A DNA stretch of 64,000 bases from Algoriphagus vanfongensis DSM 17529 (GCF_000429465.1 NZ_AUBX01000010.1:310001-374000), one strand, 5' to 3'; shown: positions 27,908-37,197, counted from the stretch's first letter. Notes: a model not told the origin generated them from the letters alone. Made by a program: numbers and translations.

Positions 27908-29185
27908 TTAGTTTTTAAAGATTTTTCCATCTTTCATGACAAAGATGACATCTTTCATCACGGCGATGTTTTCATCTGGATTACCATTTACTGCGATGAT
28001 GTCGGCTGTTTTGCCACTTTCGATGCTGCCCAGCTTCTCTTCAATATCCAAGAATATGGCATTGGTGTAAGTAGCAGCCTGCAAGGCTTCCATGGCAGGC
28101 ATTCCTGCTTCGACCATGTAGACAAATTCCCGGTAATTGTCTCCGTGTGGGTATACTCCCGCGTCAGTCCCAAAAGCGATTTTCACTCCATTTTTATAGG
28201 CTTTTGCAAAAGTGTCTTGAATTTGAGGGCCAATTCGTCGAGCCTTTTCAGCTACTACTTCGGGATAATAGCCTGGCACTTCAGCCAGCTGAGCGGCTGT
28301 CATTCCAGCAGTAATTGTAGGCACGTACCAAGTCCCTTTAGCTTTCATTAGGCTCATCGTCTCATCAGTCATCATCGTACCGTGCTCAATGGAATGCACA
28401 CCAGCTTTGATCGCCCGCTGCATCCCCTCATCACCATGAGCATGCGCTGCTACATGGATTCCAAAATCCTTGGCTGTTTCCACGATTGCATCCAGCTCAT
28501 CTTGCTGAAACTGCGGTGCAGAACCATCTCTCGCAACAGATAGTACTCCTCCGGTAGCTGTCACTTTGATGACGTCCGAACCGTACTTGACAGCCTGTCG
28601 CACAGCTTTTCTTGCATCGTAAGGTCCATTGATCACACCACTTTCTGGCCCTGGATTCCCCATCAAATCTCTCTTTCTTCCATTGGTAGGATCAGCATGT
28701 CCTCCCGTAGGTGCGATGGACTTACCTGCTGTATAGATTCTCGGACCAGAGACTGTACCTGCATTGATGGCATCCCGCAGTGCAATATTCACCCCGGAGC
28801 CACCCAAGTCACGAACCGTAGTAAAGCCCGCCATCAATGTCTTCTCTGCCAGAGGAAGCGCCTTATATGCTACATCTGCTTCATTGTCCCGAAAACCATC
28901 AATGTAGCGGGTAGGGCTTGTCTCTCCTTCGATATGTACATGCATATCCATGAGTCCTGGGAGGACTGTAGCACCTTTCAAATCGACGGTTTCATCAGAG
29001 GAGGTGCCATCCTGATAGCCCGAACTGACGGAAATGATTTTTCCATTTTCTACGATGATCGTCTGCTCTGTGAGCACTTTCATAGCTTTGACATCGATCA
29101 TCCTTCCGGCATGGATGTACGTTTTTTGAGCAAAAGCTCCCATAGCCAGCATGCAAGCCAGCCCTGTGAGTACTAGTTTTTTCAT
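27908..29185 (-). CDS. Amidohydrolase superfamily protein, exported (imidazolonepropionase/prolidase-like)
   Basis: 425 residues with signal peptide. Metal-binding HxH in LMDMHVHIEGE near residue 82, Lys in SDVIKVTATGG, histidines in HAHGDEGM and SIEHGTMM, and catalytic Asp in FGTDAGVYPHGD. The group includes secreted Xaa-Pro dipeptidases and related enzymes, consistent with its neighbour being a carboxypeptidase; exact substrate unknown. Full length. No frameshift or odd composition. Confidence 0.9.
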   Translation of the reverse strand: MKKLVLTGLACMLAMGAFAQKTYIHAGRMIDVKAMKVLTEQTIIVENGKIISVSSGYQDGTSSDETVDLKGATVLPGLMDMHVHIEGETSPTRYIDGFRDNEADVAYKALPLAEKTLMAGFTTVRDLGGSGVNIALRDAINAGTVSGPRIYTAGKSIAPTGGHADPTNGRKRDLMGNPGPESGVINGPYDARKAVRQAVKYGSDVIKVTATGGVLSVARDGSAPQFQQDELDAIVETAKDFGIHVAAHAHGDEGMQRAIKAGVHSIEHGTMMTDETMSLMKAKGTWYVPTITAGMTAAQLAEVPGYYPEVVAEKARRIGPQIQDTFAKAYKNGVKIAFGTDAGVYPHGDNYREFVYMVEAGMPAMEALQAATYTNAIFLDIEEKLGSIESGKTADIIAVNGNPDENIAVMKDVIFVMKDGKIFKN

Positions 29186-29235
29186 AAAGTGTTTAGTTGA
29201 TCGTTTGCTAGAGAAATATATGGAAATACCTCTTT

Positions 29236-29643
29236 TCAGAGAAGCTTATCTTCCGGTTTTAGCTGAAAACAGTGATTATGGGGATAAAAGCCCAATTTGT
29301 GGTAAAAAGGAATAGCTGTCTCGGCTGCGAACAGAAACAATCTCGCATCTTCGGCTGAATTTCGAGCCTCTTGGAGCAAAGTCTTCCCAATCCCCTGCTT
29401 TTGATAGGAAGCATCTACAGCCAAATCAGCGATGAAACATCGAAATGAAAAATCAGATAGGGCACGGAGCAGGCCAACCAACTTCCCTTCAGATCTGGCA
29501 GTAATGATCAGATTAGATCCAGAGATCATCCGCCTCAGCTGTGAGTGATTTTCCATCGGGCGCCTTTTGGAAAGGGTGGAAGATTCTAGGATGCTGATGT
29601 ATTCTTCTAAAGAGATTTCTTTTTCTATCTGATAGCTTATCAT
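29236..29643 (-). CDS. GNAT family N-acetyltransferase
   Basis: 135 residues, a single GNAT domain with acetyl-CoA loop YQKQGIGKTLLQEA and C-terminal AIPFYHKLGFYPHN. Transfers acetyl from acetyl-CoA to an unknown amine. Divergent from the small membrane protein gene at 29667 with only 23 bp between starts, so promoters overlap coding sequence. Confidence 0.87.
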   Translation of the reverse strand: MISYQIEKEISLEEYISILESSTLSKRRPMENHSQLRRMISGSNLIITARSEGKLVGLLRALSDFSFRCFIADLAVDASYQKQGIGKTLLQEARNSAEDARLFLFAAETAIPFYHKLGFYPHNHCFQLKPEDKLL

Positions 29644-29666
29644 TAATTTCAGAAAAAAGGTTTGAT

Positions 29667-29924
29667 ATGGCTGGTGGCTCTGGATTTATTGTAGACTCCA
29701 ACAATTTGGGGAAAAATAATCGGGAATTGAGAAAAATCCGTCCAAGCCTCAAACCTAATACTCGTTCTCGATCTGGCAAAAATGCTTCCATTGCTGAGCT
29801 CTCTGATGCCATCCGACATCGTTTTGTAGTCAAATTCCGCTCTCAGCACATGACACGCTTTGTTTACTCGGCATTGGGAATCGGGATTCTCCTATTGATC
29901 TTGATTTTGTATTTCTCAAGCTAG
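29667..29924 (+). CDS. Small single-pass membrane protein, unknown function
   Basis: 85 residues: basic, Gly/Ser/Arg-rich N-terminal region (MAGGSGFIVDSNNLGKNNREL) and a C-terminal membrane helix (FVYSALGIGILLLILILYF). Short Bacteroidota proteins opening with a similar GF-rich, Lys/Arg-rich segment and ending in one helix are familiar to me, but have no assigned role. The last 9 bp overlap the convergent acetyltransferase gene. Confidence 0.7.
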   Translation: MAGGSGFIVDSNNLGKNNRELRKIRPSLKPNTRSRSGKNASIAELSDAIRHRFVVKFRSQHMTRFVYSALGIGILLLILILYFSS

Positions 29925-30197
29925 GACATCCTGCAAATCTGGATTTTTGGCAAATGTCGCTTTCGCAAATGGACATAAAGGAACCACCTTGATTGATTCT
30001 TTTCGGACATAATCAACCAAGGTCAATAGCAATTTCTCCCCGATTCCCTGTCCTCTCAGACTCTCGTCCACCTCGGTATGTTCTATGATCAATTTCTGAG
30101 GGCCAGCCATGACATAGGTCATTTCCGCAAATCGCTTCGCTCCTTCTTCGATATAAAAAGCTCCTCTTCTCCCATCAAAATCATGTAGTATTTCCAT
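29916..30197 (-). CDS. Small GNAT-like N-acetyltransferase
   Basis: 93 residues of the YjdJ/Gtt1-like short acetyltransferase family: EHTEVDESLRGQGIGEKLL carries the acetyl-CoA site, and VVPLCPFAKATFAKNP is the typical C-terminal motif. Role unknown; often near other small metabolic genes. 3 bp downstream of the VOC family gene, reading the same way. Confidence 0.85.
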   Translation of the reverse strand: MEILHDFDGRRGAFYIEEGAKRFAEMTYVMAGPQKLIIEHTEVDESLRGQGIGEKLLLTLVDYVRKESIKVVPLCPFAKATFAKNPDLQDVLA

Positions 30198-30200
30198 TGT

Positions 30201-30620
30201 TTACGTTTTGGCGTTATCATTTAAGATTTTTTCATACACCTCGTCCACAGGCTCCCAGAGTTCGATACTATGTCCATCTGGATCCATGATATGGACAAAT
30301 TTCCCATAATCATAAACCTCGATCTCATCCAGAACCCTCACTCCTTCTTTTTTCAACTCATCCACTAACTCCTCCAGATTTTCGACCCGGTAATTGATCA
30401 TAAAATCCTTATTAGATGGATTGAAATATTCCGTTTTGTCGCTTATAGGAGACCATTGTGTATGGCCCTTGAGATTGGGATTTTCGGCTTGCCTCCACTC
30501 AAAAGTGGTCCCGTATTGATCCGTGTTTAGTCCCAAATGTTTTTGATACCAGGATTTGGTGGCATCAGGATCTTCTACTTTAAAAAAGACCCCGCCAATG
30601 CCAGTGACTCTCTTTTTCAT
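30201..30620 (-). CDS. VOC (glyoxalase/bleomycin-resistance) family protein
   Basis: 139 residues with paired beta-alpha-beta-beta-beta modules: GIGGVFFKVEDPDATKSWYQ and the C-terminal KFVHIMDPDGHSIELWEP, whose final Glu is a usual metal ligand. VOC proteins include lactoylglutathione lyases, dioxygenases and binding proteins; no choice is possible here. ATG 30620 was taken as start because it begins the first strand; the open frame upstream overlaps the preceding gene. Confidence 0.87.
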   Translation of the reverse strand: MKKRVTGIGGVFFKVEDPDATKSWYQKHLGLNTDQYGTTFEWRQAENPNLKGHTQWSPISDKTEYFNPSNKDFMINYRVENLEELVDELKKEGVRVLDEIEVYDYGKFVHIMDPDGHSIELWEPVDEVYEKILNDNAKT

Positions 30621-30658
30621 GTTTTTTTTGTGAGAAGATACGCAAAAGTCACGGAGTA

Positions 30659-31018
30659 TCATTCCTTCACTTTCACGATCAGCATCCATCCTGACTCAAG
30701 TGGGAGAAAACCATAATCATAGCAATAGGTATAAATGCTGCCTTTTTTGGTTTCGTAGGTATGGGTAGAATATTTAAACTGATAACCTTCCTGAGTCAGT
30801 TTTTCCTTGGGCACTTTAGCCATCTCATCACCTTCCTTCACCAAAGAAGCCAAAATATTTCTGTTCTTTTTCAGGGCATGGTTGATCCGCCGGATCAGGT
30901 TGCTGCCATCGGCATAAAGCTGATAGTTGTAGGTATTCCTACATTGATCATCACAAAATTTCTTATCAATTCTGCCCTGAATCGGGGCTCCACAGTTTAA
31001 ACAGGTTTTGCCTTGCAT
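30659..31018 (-). CDS. Zinc-ribbon protein, DUF2116-like
   Basis: 119 residues. An N-terminal zinc ribbon CLNCGAPIQGRIDKKFCDDQC (CxxC...CxxxC) is followed by a helical segment and a C-terminal beta-rich part (YTYCYDYGFLPLESGWMLIV). The ribbon resembles DUF2116 proteins of uncharacterised function. First gene of a leftward trio with the VOC and acetyltransferase genes. Confidence 0.78.
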   Translation of the reverse strand: MQGKTCLNCGAPIQGRIDKKFCDDQCRNTYNYQLYADGSNLIRRINHALKKNRNILASLVKEGDEMAKVPKEKLTQEGYQFKYSTHTYETKKGSIYTYCYDYGFLPLESGWMLIVKVKE

Positions 31019-31090
31019 CGCTTAAAAATCTAAAAAAACACTGTATCAATTTAAAAAATCAGACCCAAAAAGCAATCTCGCACAAACTAA

Positions 31091-31116
31091 AAAAAGGAGC
31101 CCGAAGGCTCCTTTTT
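31091..31116. terminator. Bidirectional-type terminator after the PQQ-dehydrogenase gene
   Basis: AAAAAGGAGCC and GGCTCCTTTTT arms around CGAA, 3 bp beyond the stop of the leftward gene ending at 31119, with an A-run giving a leftward T-tract. Confidence 0.88.
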
Positions 31117-31118
31117 AA

Positions 31119-33773
31119 TTATTGTTTCAAATGGATCGTATCCAGGTTGAAGGTGTTCCAAATATTGACATCCGACTCGGATCGCAATACAAAGTAAACT
31201 TTCCTGATTCCGTCCCCTTTTGTCAAGGCTACACGCACCGGGAAATATCCTTTTCTATCTCCCTGCGAAAGCAATTCTGTGCTTCCCCAAAGCTCTCCCT
31301 CAGGCGAATCCAACCTGATTTCCAACGTACCTTTGATACCAGCTGGATTGACAAGCAATTCTGCAGAATTTATCCCTGTGATATCCCATCCATCGAATGC
31401 CAACCAAGAATCCTTGGAGGTGAATCGAATAAAATACACTCCATCAATATTGGCTTTTGCGGTATTCTCAAATTCATTGGCGGTCAATGCAGGCACTAAA
31501 CTATTTCGGATTAGCAGCTGAGAGCTTCCCTTCAAAGATGCAATTCCATTGGCTCCCTTGTCTGCATAGATTCCCTGTACCAAATAATAACCTTCTGGAT
31601 TCGTAGTCTGGTCTATTTCAAAACTTCCTTTCAGTGGCAGATTTTCCTTTCCGTACTCAGGATCTTCCAGTCCTAGCACAAAATCCACCATCTCTCCTAC
31701 CTGATCCTCCGGCAAATGCAAATGGCCCGGCATGACTTGCTCTCCCCAGACTCCATTTCCACCATTCCGAATCTTATTGACCAAATAATCTCTGGCATCA
31801 GCCTGTCCTTTGTATTTGTCTGAGACTTTTCTGAAAGTAGGCCCCACAGACTTATTGTCCACATCGTGACAGGCCTTGCAACCTGCCTGAGTGATAAAAT
31901 TCTCACCCACAGATACCTGCTCTTCCTGATGTCCTGCTTCGATGACATCAAAGCCTCCAGCGATATAATCAATGCTAAACTGAATGGCTTGTGGATCCAC
32001 TTCTCCATCTTCCAAATCAGATACTTTCACCTCATAATCAACAGACTGCGGACCAAAATAAAAACTCTTGTTGCCACTCCATTCGATTTCTACCTGAGGC
32101 CTTTCATTTCCAACCCGAATCTCCATAGAAGCCGAGGCTTTTTCGCCTTCCAAATCTTCTACAGTCAAAGTAGCCTGATACGTCCCTGGTTTCTCATAAA
32201 CATGCATCGGACTAGCATTGGTATCCTTGGATGAGCCGTCTCCAAAATCCCAAGAGTAATTCAATTGATCTTCTGGATCAAAATCCAACGAACCCTCAGA
32301 GGAAAACTGCACCTTCAAAGGAGCTCCTCCGGTAGTTTGATCTGCTTTGATCTTGGCTACAGGTTTTCTATTTCCAGCTGCAAATTCGATTCGATACAGC
32401 CCAGAATTATCATTTTGAGAGCGCCAGAAGGTTCCATATTCCAGTACATACAAAGCACCGTCCTTGCCAAACTGCATATCCATAGGTTTTTCGAAAACCG
32501 TCGAAGGCATAAATCGCTCCATGGAATCGTACTCGAAATTCTCCGTCATCGTGACAGTGAAAATCCAGTTTCTCATCCAATCGTAGATGAAAAGCTTTTC
32601 ATTGTAATATCCTGGAAATCGAACCTCAGTTTTGTCAAAATCCTCCCGATAATAAACCGGCCCTGCCATGGCATTTCTACCACCTGAACCCAGCATCGGA
32701 AACTCCTCCGATTCGTTGTATGGGTAATAAATCATCGCGGGCTGAGCCGGTGGAAGGTTTTGAATTCCGGTATTGTTTGGAGAAGTATTGACTGGAGCTG
32801 CTGGATCAAACTGAAACAAGCTTTCCTGCTTTTCAAAGTCATATTTCCAATAGGCTGAATTGTTGCCTACAAAGTAAGGCCAACCATAAAACCCTGGGCC
32901 AGTAGCCACATTGACTTCGTCAAAACCTCTTGGTCCACGCCCTTCTTTATCCTGAGAGCCATCAGGCCCAACTTCTCCCCAATACAGATTTCCATTGTGC
33001 TGATCCAAGGAAATTCGGAATGGATTTCTATTTCCCATCACGTAGATTTCAGGCCGTGTACCTTCTGTTCCGGGAGGAAACAAATTCCCTTCTGGAATGG
33101 AATAAGTACCATCATCCTCTGGTTTGATTCGGATGATCGCCCCACGAAGGTCATTCGCATTTCCTGAAGATCGCTGCGCATCGACATTGTCCGGACGATC
33201 CTGACGTTCATCTATGGGATTGAAATTTTGGGAATCAAATGGCGTCGTATCGTCTCCTGTGGAAAGGTAAAGTAAGCCATTCGCATCAAATTCAATAGAT
33301 CCTCCTGTGTGGCAGCATCCTCTGAAAACAGGGATTTCCAGCAAGATTTTTTCCGAGGTCAAATCCAGAAAATTGTCTTTGAAGGTAAAGCGAGAAAGTC
33401 GATTGACGTCCGGACTATAGTTTACGGGCGCATAGTAGAAATAAACCCAGTGGTTTTCATTGAAATTGGGATCTATCGCAAAGCCATCTAAGCCATCTTC
33501 ATGCTCCAAAAACACATCCAGCTCACCGACTACAGAGGTCTCTCCTGTCGTAGCATCATACATTTTTAGTTTGCCTGCTCTTTCGATAAAAAGCACATTC
33601 CCATTGTCGAGCACTTCCAGCTCCATCGGCTCGTTGAGCTTTTCTACAAGGGTGACTTTGGTAAATCGGGACTCATCCGGCTTGATGGTAGAAAAAGGAT
33701 CTACATCTTTTTCTGCACAACTCCATCCTGCCAATCCGGTGAAAAGCATCGCTGCCCAAACCGCTTTTTTCAT
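31119..33773 (-). CDS. PQQ-dependent sugar dehydrogenase with PKD and cytochrome c domains, lipoprotein
   Basis: 884 residues. A lipobox (LAGWSC) anchors it to a membrane outside the cytoplasm. Residues ~35-460 form the soluble glucose/sorbosone dehydrogenase beta-propeller; ~466-560 a PKD domain (YSWDFGDGS); ~625-710 a class I cytochrome c with heme motif CKACH at about 632 and methionine ligand in MPGH; ~737-884 a beta-sandwich resembling a CBM6-type carbohydrate-binding module. The combination suggests oxidation of a sugar on the cell surface with electrons passed to the fused cytochrome. Substrate not identifiable. Confidence 0.9.
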   Translation of the reverse strand: MKKAVWAAMLFTGLAGWSCAEKDVDPFSTIKPDESRFTKVTLVEKLNEPMELEVLDNGNVLFIERAGKLKMYDATTGETSVVGELDVFLEHEDGLDGFAIDPNFNENHWVYFYYAPVNYSPDVNRLSRFTFKDNFLDLTSEKILLEIPVFRGCCHTGGSIEFDANGLLYLSTGDDTTPFDSQNFNPIDERQDRPDNVDAQRSSGNANDLRGAIIRIKPEDDGTYSIPEGNLFPPGTEGTRPEIYVMGNRNPFRISLDQHNGNLYWGEVGPDGSQDKEGRGPRGFDEVNVATGPGFYGWPYFVGNNSAYWKYDFEKQESLFQFDPAAPVNTSPNNTGIQNLPPAQPAMIYYPYNESEEFPMLGSGGRNAMAGPVYYREDFDKTEVRFPGYYNEKLFIYDWMRNWIFTVTMTENFEYDSMERFMPSTVFEKPMDMQFGKDGALYVLEYGTFWRSQNDNSGLYRIEFAAGNRKPVAKIKADQTTGGAPLKVQFSSEGSLDFDPEDQLNYSWDFGDGSSKDTNASPMHVYEKPGTYQATLTVEDLEGEKASASMEIRVGNERPQVEIEWSGNKSFYFGPQSVDYEVKVSDLEDGEVDPQAIQFSIDYIAGGFDVIEAGHQEEQVSVGENFITQAGCKACHDVDNKSVGPTFRKVSDKYKGQADARDYLVNKIRNGGNGVWGEQVMPGHLHLPEDQVGEMVDFVLGLEDPEYGKENLPLKGSFEIDQTTNPEGYYLVQGIYADKGANGIASLKGSSQLLIRNSLVPALTANEFENTAKANIDGVYFIRFTSKDSWLAFDGWDITGINSAELLVNPAGIKGTLEIRLDSPEGELWGSTELLSQGDRKGYFPVRVALTKGDGIRKVYFVLRSESDVNIWNTFNLDTIHLKQ

Positions 33774-33861
33774 TGTATATCGTTTTAATAGGATTTGATC
33801 AAACCTCGAAGGTAACTAAAAAATATAGCTCAGTTTTGCCGATGGTGGAATTCTAGGGCTA

Positions 33862-34701
33862 TTAGCCTAATTTCACTTCTAGCCAATTCAAGATAGTCTC
33901 CAGCACCTTTTCTCGATCAGAGTCATTGAGTAGTTCATGATATGCTCCAGGAACTAGTTGGAGGGTCTTATAATGCGTCTTGGCTTTTTCATAAAGCAGC
34001 TCCGAGCCTTCAGGATTGGTCAATCGATCGGCTGTGCCATGCATGAGCAAAAGTGGGACATCAAACTCAGAAGCATTCTTTTGAATAAATTGCATCATTT
34101 GATAGAGCTCATAGCCTGTCCGGACAGGAATGGATTTTTTGTAAACCAAAGGATCATTTATATACTTTTCTACTTCCATCTCAATTCGTGATATTCCTTC
34201 AATATCGAGCTTCACAGCATTCAATTTGGGTGCTAAATCATTCAAAACCCCAGACAAAGCAATCAAAATTTTTGATGTGCCCGCTGCTTCCATTATCGCA
34301 GGAGCAGAAAGAATCACTCCCGCCAGTTTGGGTTGGTACTTCAAAATATAGGCTGAGGCCAGCCCACCTCCCATACTATGACCGAAGAGAAACAATGGCT
34401 TTCCTGGATGATAGGAATTGACTTTTTCCACTAAGGCATGAATATCTTCCAGATACTTTTCATAAGAGTCTACGTATGCAGTAGGTTTTGGCAAAGATGA
34501 CTTCCCATGTCCCCGACCATCGAAAGTGAAGACAGCAATTCCAAGCGCTGTGAGACTGTGAATAAGTCCACCATACCTTCCGCTGTGCTCACCTAATCCA
34601 TGAACAAGCAATAGTGATGCTCGTGAAGTTTCGGGCAACCACGCTTGGAGATACAAGGTGACGCCATCTGGGCTTGTATAATCTGTCTCTAAATGTTGCA
34701 T
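33862..34701 (-). CDS. Alpha/beta hydrolase, monoacylglycerol lipase-like
   Basis: 279 residues. Serine nucleophile in GHSMGGG, LLVHGLGEHSGRY as oxyanion/HG region, acid in LMHGTADRLT and histidine in GAYHELLND. The GEHSGRY motif marks the monoglyceride lipase/lysophospholipase group. I chose ATG 34701, where homology-like sequence begins (MQHLETDYTSPDG); an open frame continues to 34881 but lacks any recognisable feature. Confidence 0.9.
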   Translation of the reverse strand: MQHLETDYTSPDGVTLYLQAWLPETSRASLLLVHGLGEHSGRYGGLIHSLTALGIAVFTFDGRGHGKSSLPKPTAYVDSYEKYLEDIHALVEKVNSYHPGKPLFLFGHSMGGGLASAYILKYQPKLAGVILSAPAIMEAAGTSKILIALSGVLNDLAPKLNAVKLDIEGISRIEMEVEKYINDPLVYKKSIPVRTGYELYQMMQFIQKNASEFDVPLLLMHGTADRLTNPEGSELLYEKAKTHYKTLQLVPGAYHELLNDSDREKVLETILNWLEVKLG

Positions 34702-35031
34702 TTGGATAAGAGTTGTACTTCTAGAATTGGAATAAGATAAGATGATTATTTGTATCCGCAGCAGTTTATACAGTTGCCACTTCAAAAGTATCCTATGACA
34801 CCTGCCTGACAAAGAAAAATGAGGAGGTGAATGGAAAGCGAAAAATCGGTACTTGAATGGAAACTGTCTGAATCCGAACAAAAAAGCTGTCCGATGGGAC
34901 TAAATCACGTCCAAAACCGTCCAGTGGTATTTTTTGCCCATTATCGCCCCCTTTTATTAATCACAAAATAAAACCGATAAACAGGAAAATACTCCTGAAA
35001 TCACAAAGACAGAACAGTTTAGAACCTATTC

Positions 35032-35165
35032 ATGACAACTCATGTATGTCATTATTGCAATGTCAATTGAATTCTTTACTGCTCACACGGAGAGTAAGGC
35101 TTTTCTCTTAGTTTAGTTGATCCCGACATTGCACAGAAAGCCCCTCCACGGGGCTTTCCTTGTTT
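35032..35165 (+). ncRNA. Candidate structured small RNA ending in a terminator
   Basis: No gene lies between 34702 and 35247. Within it: hairpin ATGACA/TGTCAT (35032-35052); 9-bp stem TGCAATGTC (35056-35064) with GACATTGCA (35125-35133); inside that a 10-bp bulged hairpin (35074-35099, with TTACT/AGTAA and CTC/GAG); finally GAAAGCCCC/GGGGCTTTC (35136-35158), a terminator with a weak T-tract. The nested stems plus terminator suggest a stable transcript; 6S RNA is one possibility, unproven. Confidence 0.45.
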
Positions 35166-35247
35166 CCAAGGGGTTAAAATAACCTGAAAACCAATAGTTT
35201 AACAGCCATTATTTTCGTATTTTTTACTAGATCAAACCCAAATAATC

Positions 35248-35691
35248 ATGGAAACTACAAACAAAATGGAGTTATGGGCGGATACCCATCACCCAAGCTG
35301 GCTGGATTTTATTCGAATTGCCCTTGGGCTATTCATTATGTATAAGGGAGTCCTATTCATCTCGAATACCGGGGCATTGCTTCAGATCATGAAGGATTCC
35401 GACTTGCAGTTTTTCAATTTGGCACTGGCTCATTATGTAGCTTTTGCTCATTTGGTGGGAGGGTTTATGATCGCAATGGGATTGAAAACTCGCTTTGCCA
35501 TTCTATTCCAACTTCCCATTCTGATGGGAGCTGTGTTCTTTGTCAATATCGACCAAGGTTTCCTCTCTATCTCCAATAATCTTGAGTTTGAATTGTCTCT
35601 AGCCGTCTTAGTTCTGCTTTTCGTTTTCCTATTTTATGGCTCAGGAAGAGTATCCTTGGATTACTGGATGAAAAACCACCCCAACTGGTAA
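35248..35691 (+). CDS. DoxX family membrane protein
   Basis: 147 residues with four membrane helices (IRIALGLFIMYKGVLFI, YVAFAHLVGGFMIAMG, FAILFQLPILMGAVFFV, ELSLAVLVLLFVFLFYG). A DoxX-type architecture, second in the window. No catalytic motif. Stands alone after the candidate RNA terminator. Confidence 0.8.
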   Translation: METTNKMELWADTHHPSWLDFIRIALGLFIMYKGVLFISNTGALLQIMKDSDLQFFNLALAHYVAFAHLVGGFMIAMGLKTRFAILFQLPILMGAVFFVNIDQGFLSISNNLEFELSLAVLVLLFVFLFYGSGRVSLDYWMKNHPNW

Positions 35692-35831
35692 ATATTTTCT
35701 CACTGAAAACCAACAAAATACAAGTATCACTTCATTTTTCATCTTCAAAAAGATTGAGTGAATTGATATTTGATTACATTTGCAATCCCTTTAGCGATCA
35801 GCTGGAGGGATTGTTCTTTAAGATCAATTTT

Positions 35832-35905
35832 CGGGGTGTAGCGTAGCCCGGTATCGCGCCACATTTGGGATGTGGAGGTCGTAGGTTCGAATCCTGCCAC
35901 CCCGA
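35832..35905 (+). tRNA. tRNA-Pro, anticodon TGG
   Basis: Acceptor arms CGGGGTG and CACCCCG, anticodon stem CCACA/TGTGG with loop TTTGGGA, and T-arm GTAGGTTCGAATCCTGC. CCA is not encoded. All helices are complete. Confidence 0.96.
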
Positions 35906-36044
35906 CTTAAAATACAAGAAAGAGTAGAGTCTCCGAGTTTCCGACTACAATCGGGATGGAGTTTTCTTTCAGACTTAGTATGAGATAAACGATCTCTCAG
36001 ACGACCTCAATGGAGGATCATCTTTATTGGAACAAATAATATTT

Positions 36045-36126
36045 GCGGATGTGGCGAAATTGGTAGACGCACTAGACTTAGGATCTAGCGCCGCGAGGCA
36101 TGGGGGTTCGAGTCCCTCCATCCGCA
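36045..36126 (+). tRNA. tRNA-Leu, anticodon TAG
   Basis: Acceptor arms GCGGATG and CATCCGC, anticodon stem CTAGA/TCTAG with loop CTTAGGA, variable arm as expected for class II, and T-arm GGGGGTTCGAGTCCCTC. CCA is not encoded. Confidence 0.96.
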
Positions 36127-36130
36127 CTGA

Positions 36131-36162
36131 AAGCTTCTCAGTTTCTGAGGAGCTTTTTTTTT
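36131..36162 (+). terminator. Terminator after tRNA-Leu
   Basis: AAGCTTCTCAG and CTGAGGAGCTT arms (one mismatch) around TTT, followed by a run of T residues. Confidence 0.88.
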
Positions 36163-36258
36163 GTTTTTAGCCACCCTTTACGTCCCCGTCTCCACCTACT
36201 ACCCATTTTTCGGATTTACTTCGTATTTTTCTTTTCTCTAACCCATTCAACCTACCTC

Positions 36259-37110
36259 ATGAAAAGACTCTTTTTCCTTCTTTTTCTTTCCCCTATTGCG
36301 GCATTCTCGCAGGCCACAGTCGATACGATTGGCATTTATAGCCAGAAAATGGACAAAACCCTTCAAGCTGCCATTACTTTACCTAGCAATTATGGTGAAT
36401 CTGACCGCCACTATCCAGTGATTTATCTCCTTCATGGAGGGAGTGGTGCTTTTAGCGACTGGCATCAAAAAGTCACTCAACCTGGCTTGGTCAACAAGCT
36501 GGCTGATCAATATGATCTCATCATCGTCACGCCGGGAGTAGGACCAGCCAGTTATTATTTCGACAGTCCCCTGATGGACTCTGTCCAGTATGAAAGCTAT
36601 TTCATAGAAGAACTCATTCCATACATCGATCAACACTACCAGACACTGGCCCAAAAAGAATCCAGAGCGATCACAGGCCTATCCATGGGTGGTCATGGAT
36701 CTATTTACTTGTCAGCCAAGCATCCCGAGCTATTTATAGCTGCTGGAAGCATGAGTGGTGTGATGAATATCGATACAAGAATGTGGAAGGTCCCTGAAGA
36801 TTTTAAAAACCTCCGTGCCAATGGACAAAAAGAAATGCTGGGAGAAATCAACTACGACGCGCCGAACTTCAATCCTTATACCGCTGTTGGCTATGTAGAT
36901 CAGCTCAAATCAAACGGATTGGCCTTGCTGATAGACTGTGGTGTGGATGATTTCCTGATCGATACCAACCGCCAACTGCATCAATTGCTATTGGAAAACG
37001 GAACTCCGCATGACTACACTGAAAGACCAGGTGCCCATACTTGGCAATACTGGACAGAAGCTTTGCCAAGCCATATTTTGTTTTTGGACAAGTATCTGAA
37101 ACGAAACTAG
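36259..37110 (+). CDS. Exported esterase (esterase D / putative esterase family)
   Basis: 283 residues with a signal peptide (LFFLLFLSPIAAFSQA). Nucleophile in GLSMGGHGS, oxyanion segment YLLHGGSGAFSDW, acid in DCGVDDFL and histidine in GAHTWQYW, the layout of the feruloyl/acetyl esterase and S-formylglutathione-hydrolase group. Likely acts on esters in the periplasm. ATG 36259 was chosen as it begins the signal peptide; the open frame upstream runs into the tRNA-Leu gene. Confidence 0.9.
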   Translation: MKRLFFLLFLSPIAAFSQATVDTIGIYSQKMDKTLQAAITLPSNYGESDRHYPVIYLLHGGSGAFSDWHQKVTQPGLVNKLADQYDLIIVTPGVGPASYYFDSPLMDSVQYESYFIEELIPYIDQHYQTLAQKESRAITGLSMGGHGSIYLSAKHPELFIAAGSMSGVMNIDTRMWKVPEDFKNLRANGQKEMLGEINYDAPNFNPYTAVGYVDQLKSNGLALLIDCGVDDFLIDTNRQLHQLLLENGTPHDYTERPGAHTWQYWTEALPSHILFLDKYLKRN

Positions 37111-37197
37111 ATAGCTCATTCCTAAGGTTTCAAATAGCAAAACACCTTCGATTTTTCGACTATTTTTTGCTTTTTGCAACCGTTATTTCACCCAAAT

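Noticed and set aside
35032-35165. Calling the candidate RNA 6S, tmRNA or SRP RNA
   Set aside because: No tmRNA tag or SRP tetraloop signature (GGAAGCAGC-type) is seen and the 6S likeness is only topological.
35832-36126. tRNA genes as integration sites of a mobile element
   Set aside because: No partial tRNA duplicate, integrase or composition change beside them.
36100-36258. N-terminal extension of the esterase gene back to 36100
   Set aside because: The frame overlaps the 3' half of tRNA-Leu and its terminator, while ATG 36259 starts a normal signal peptide.
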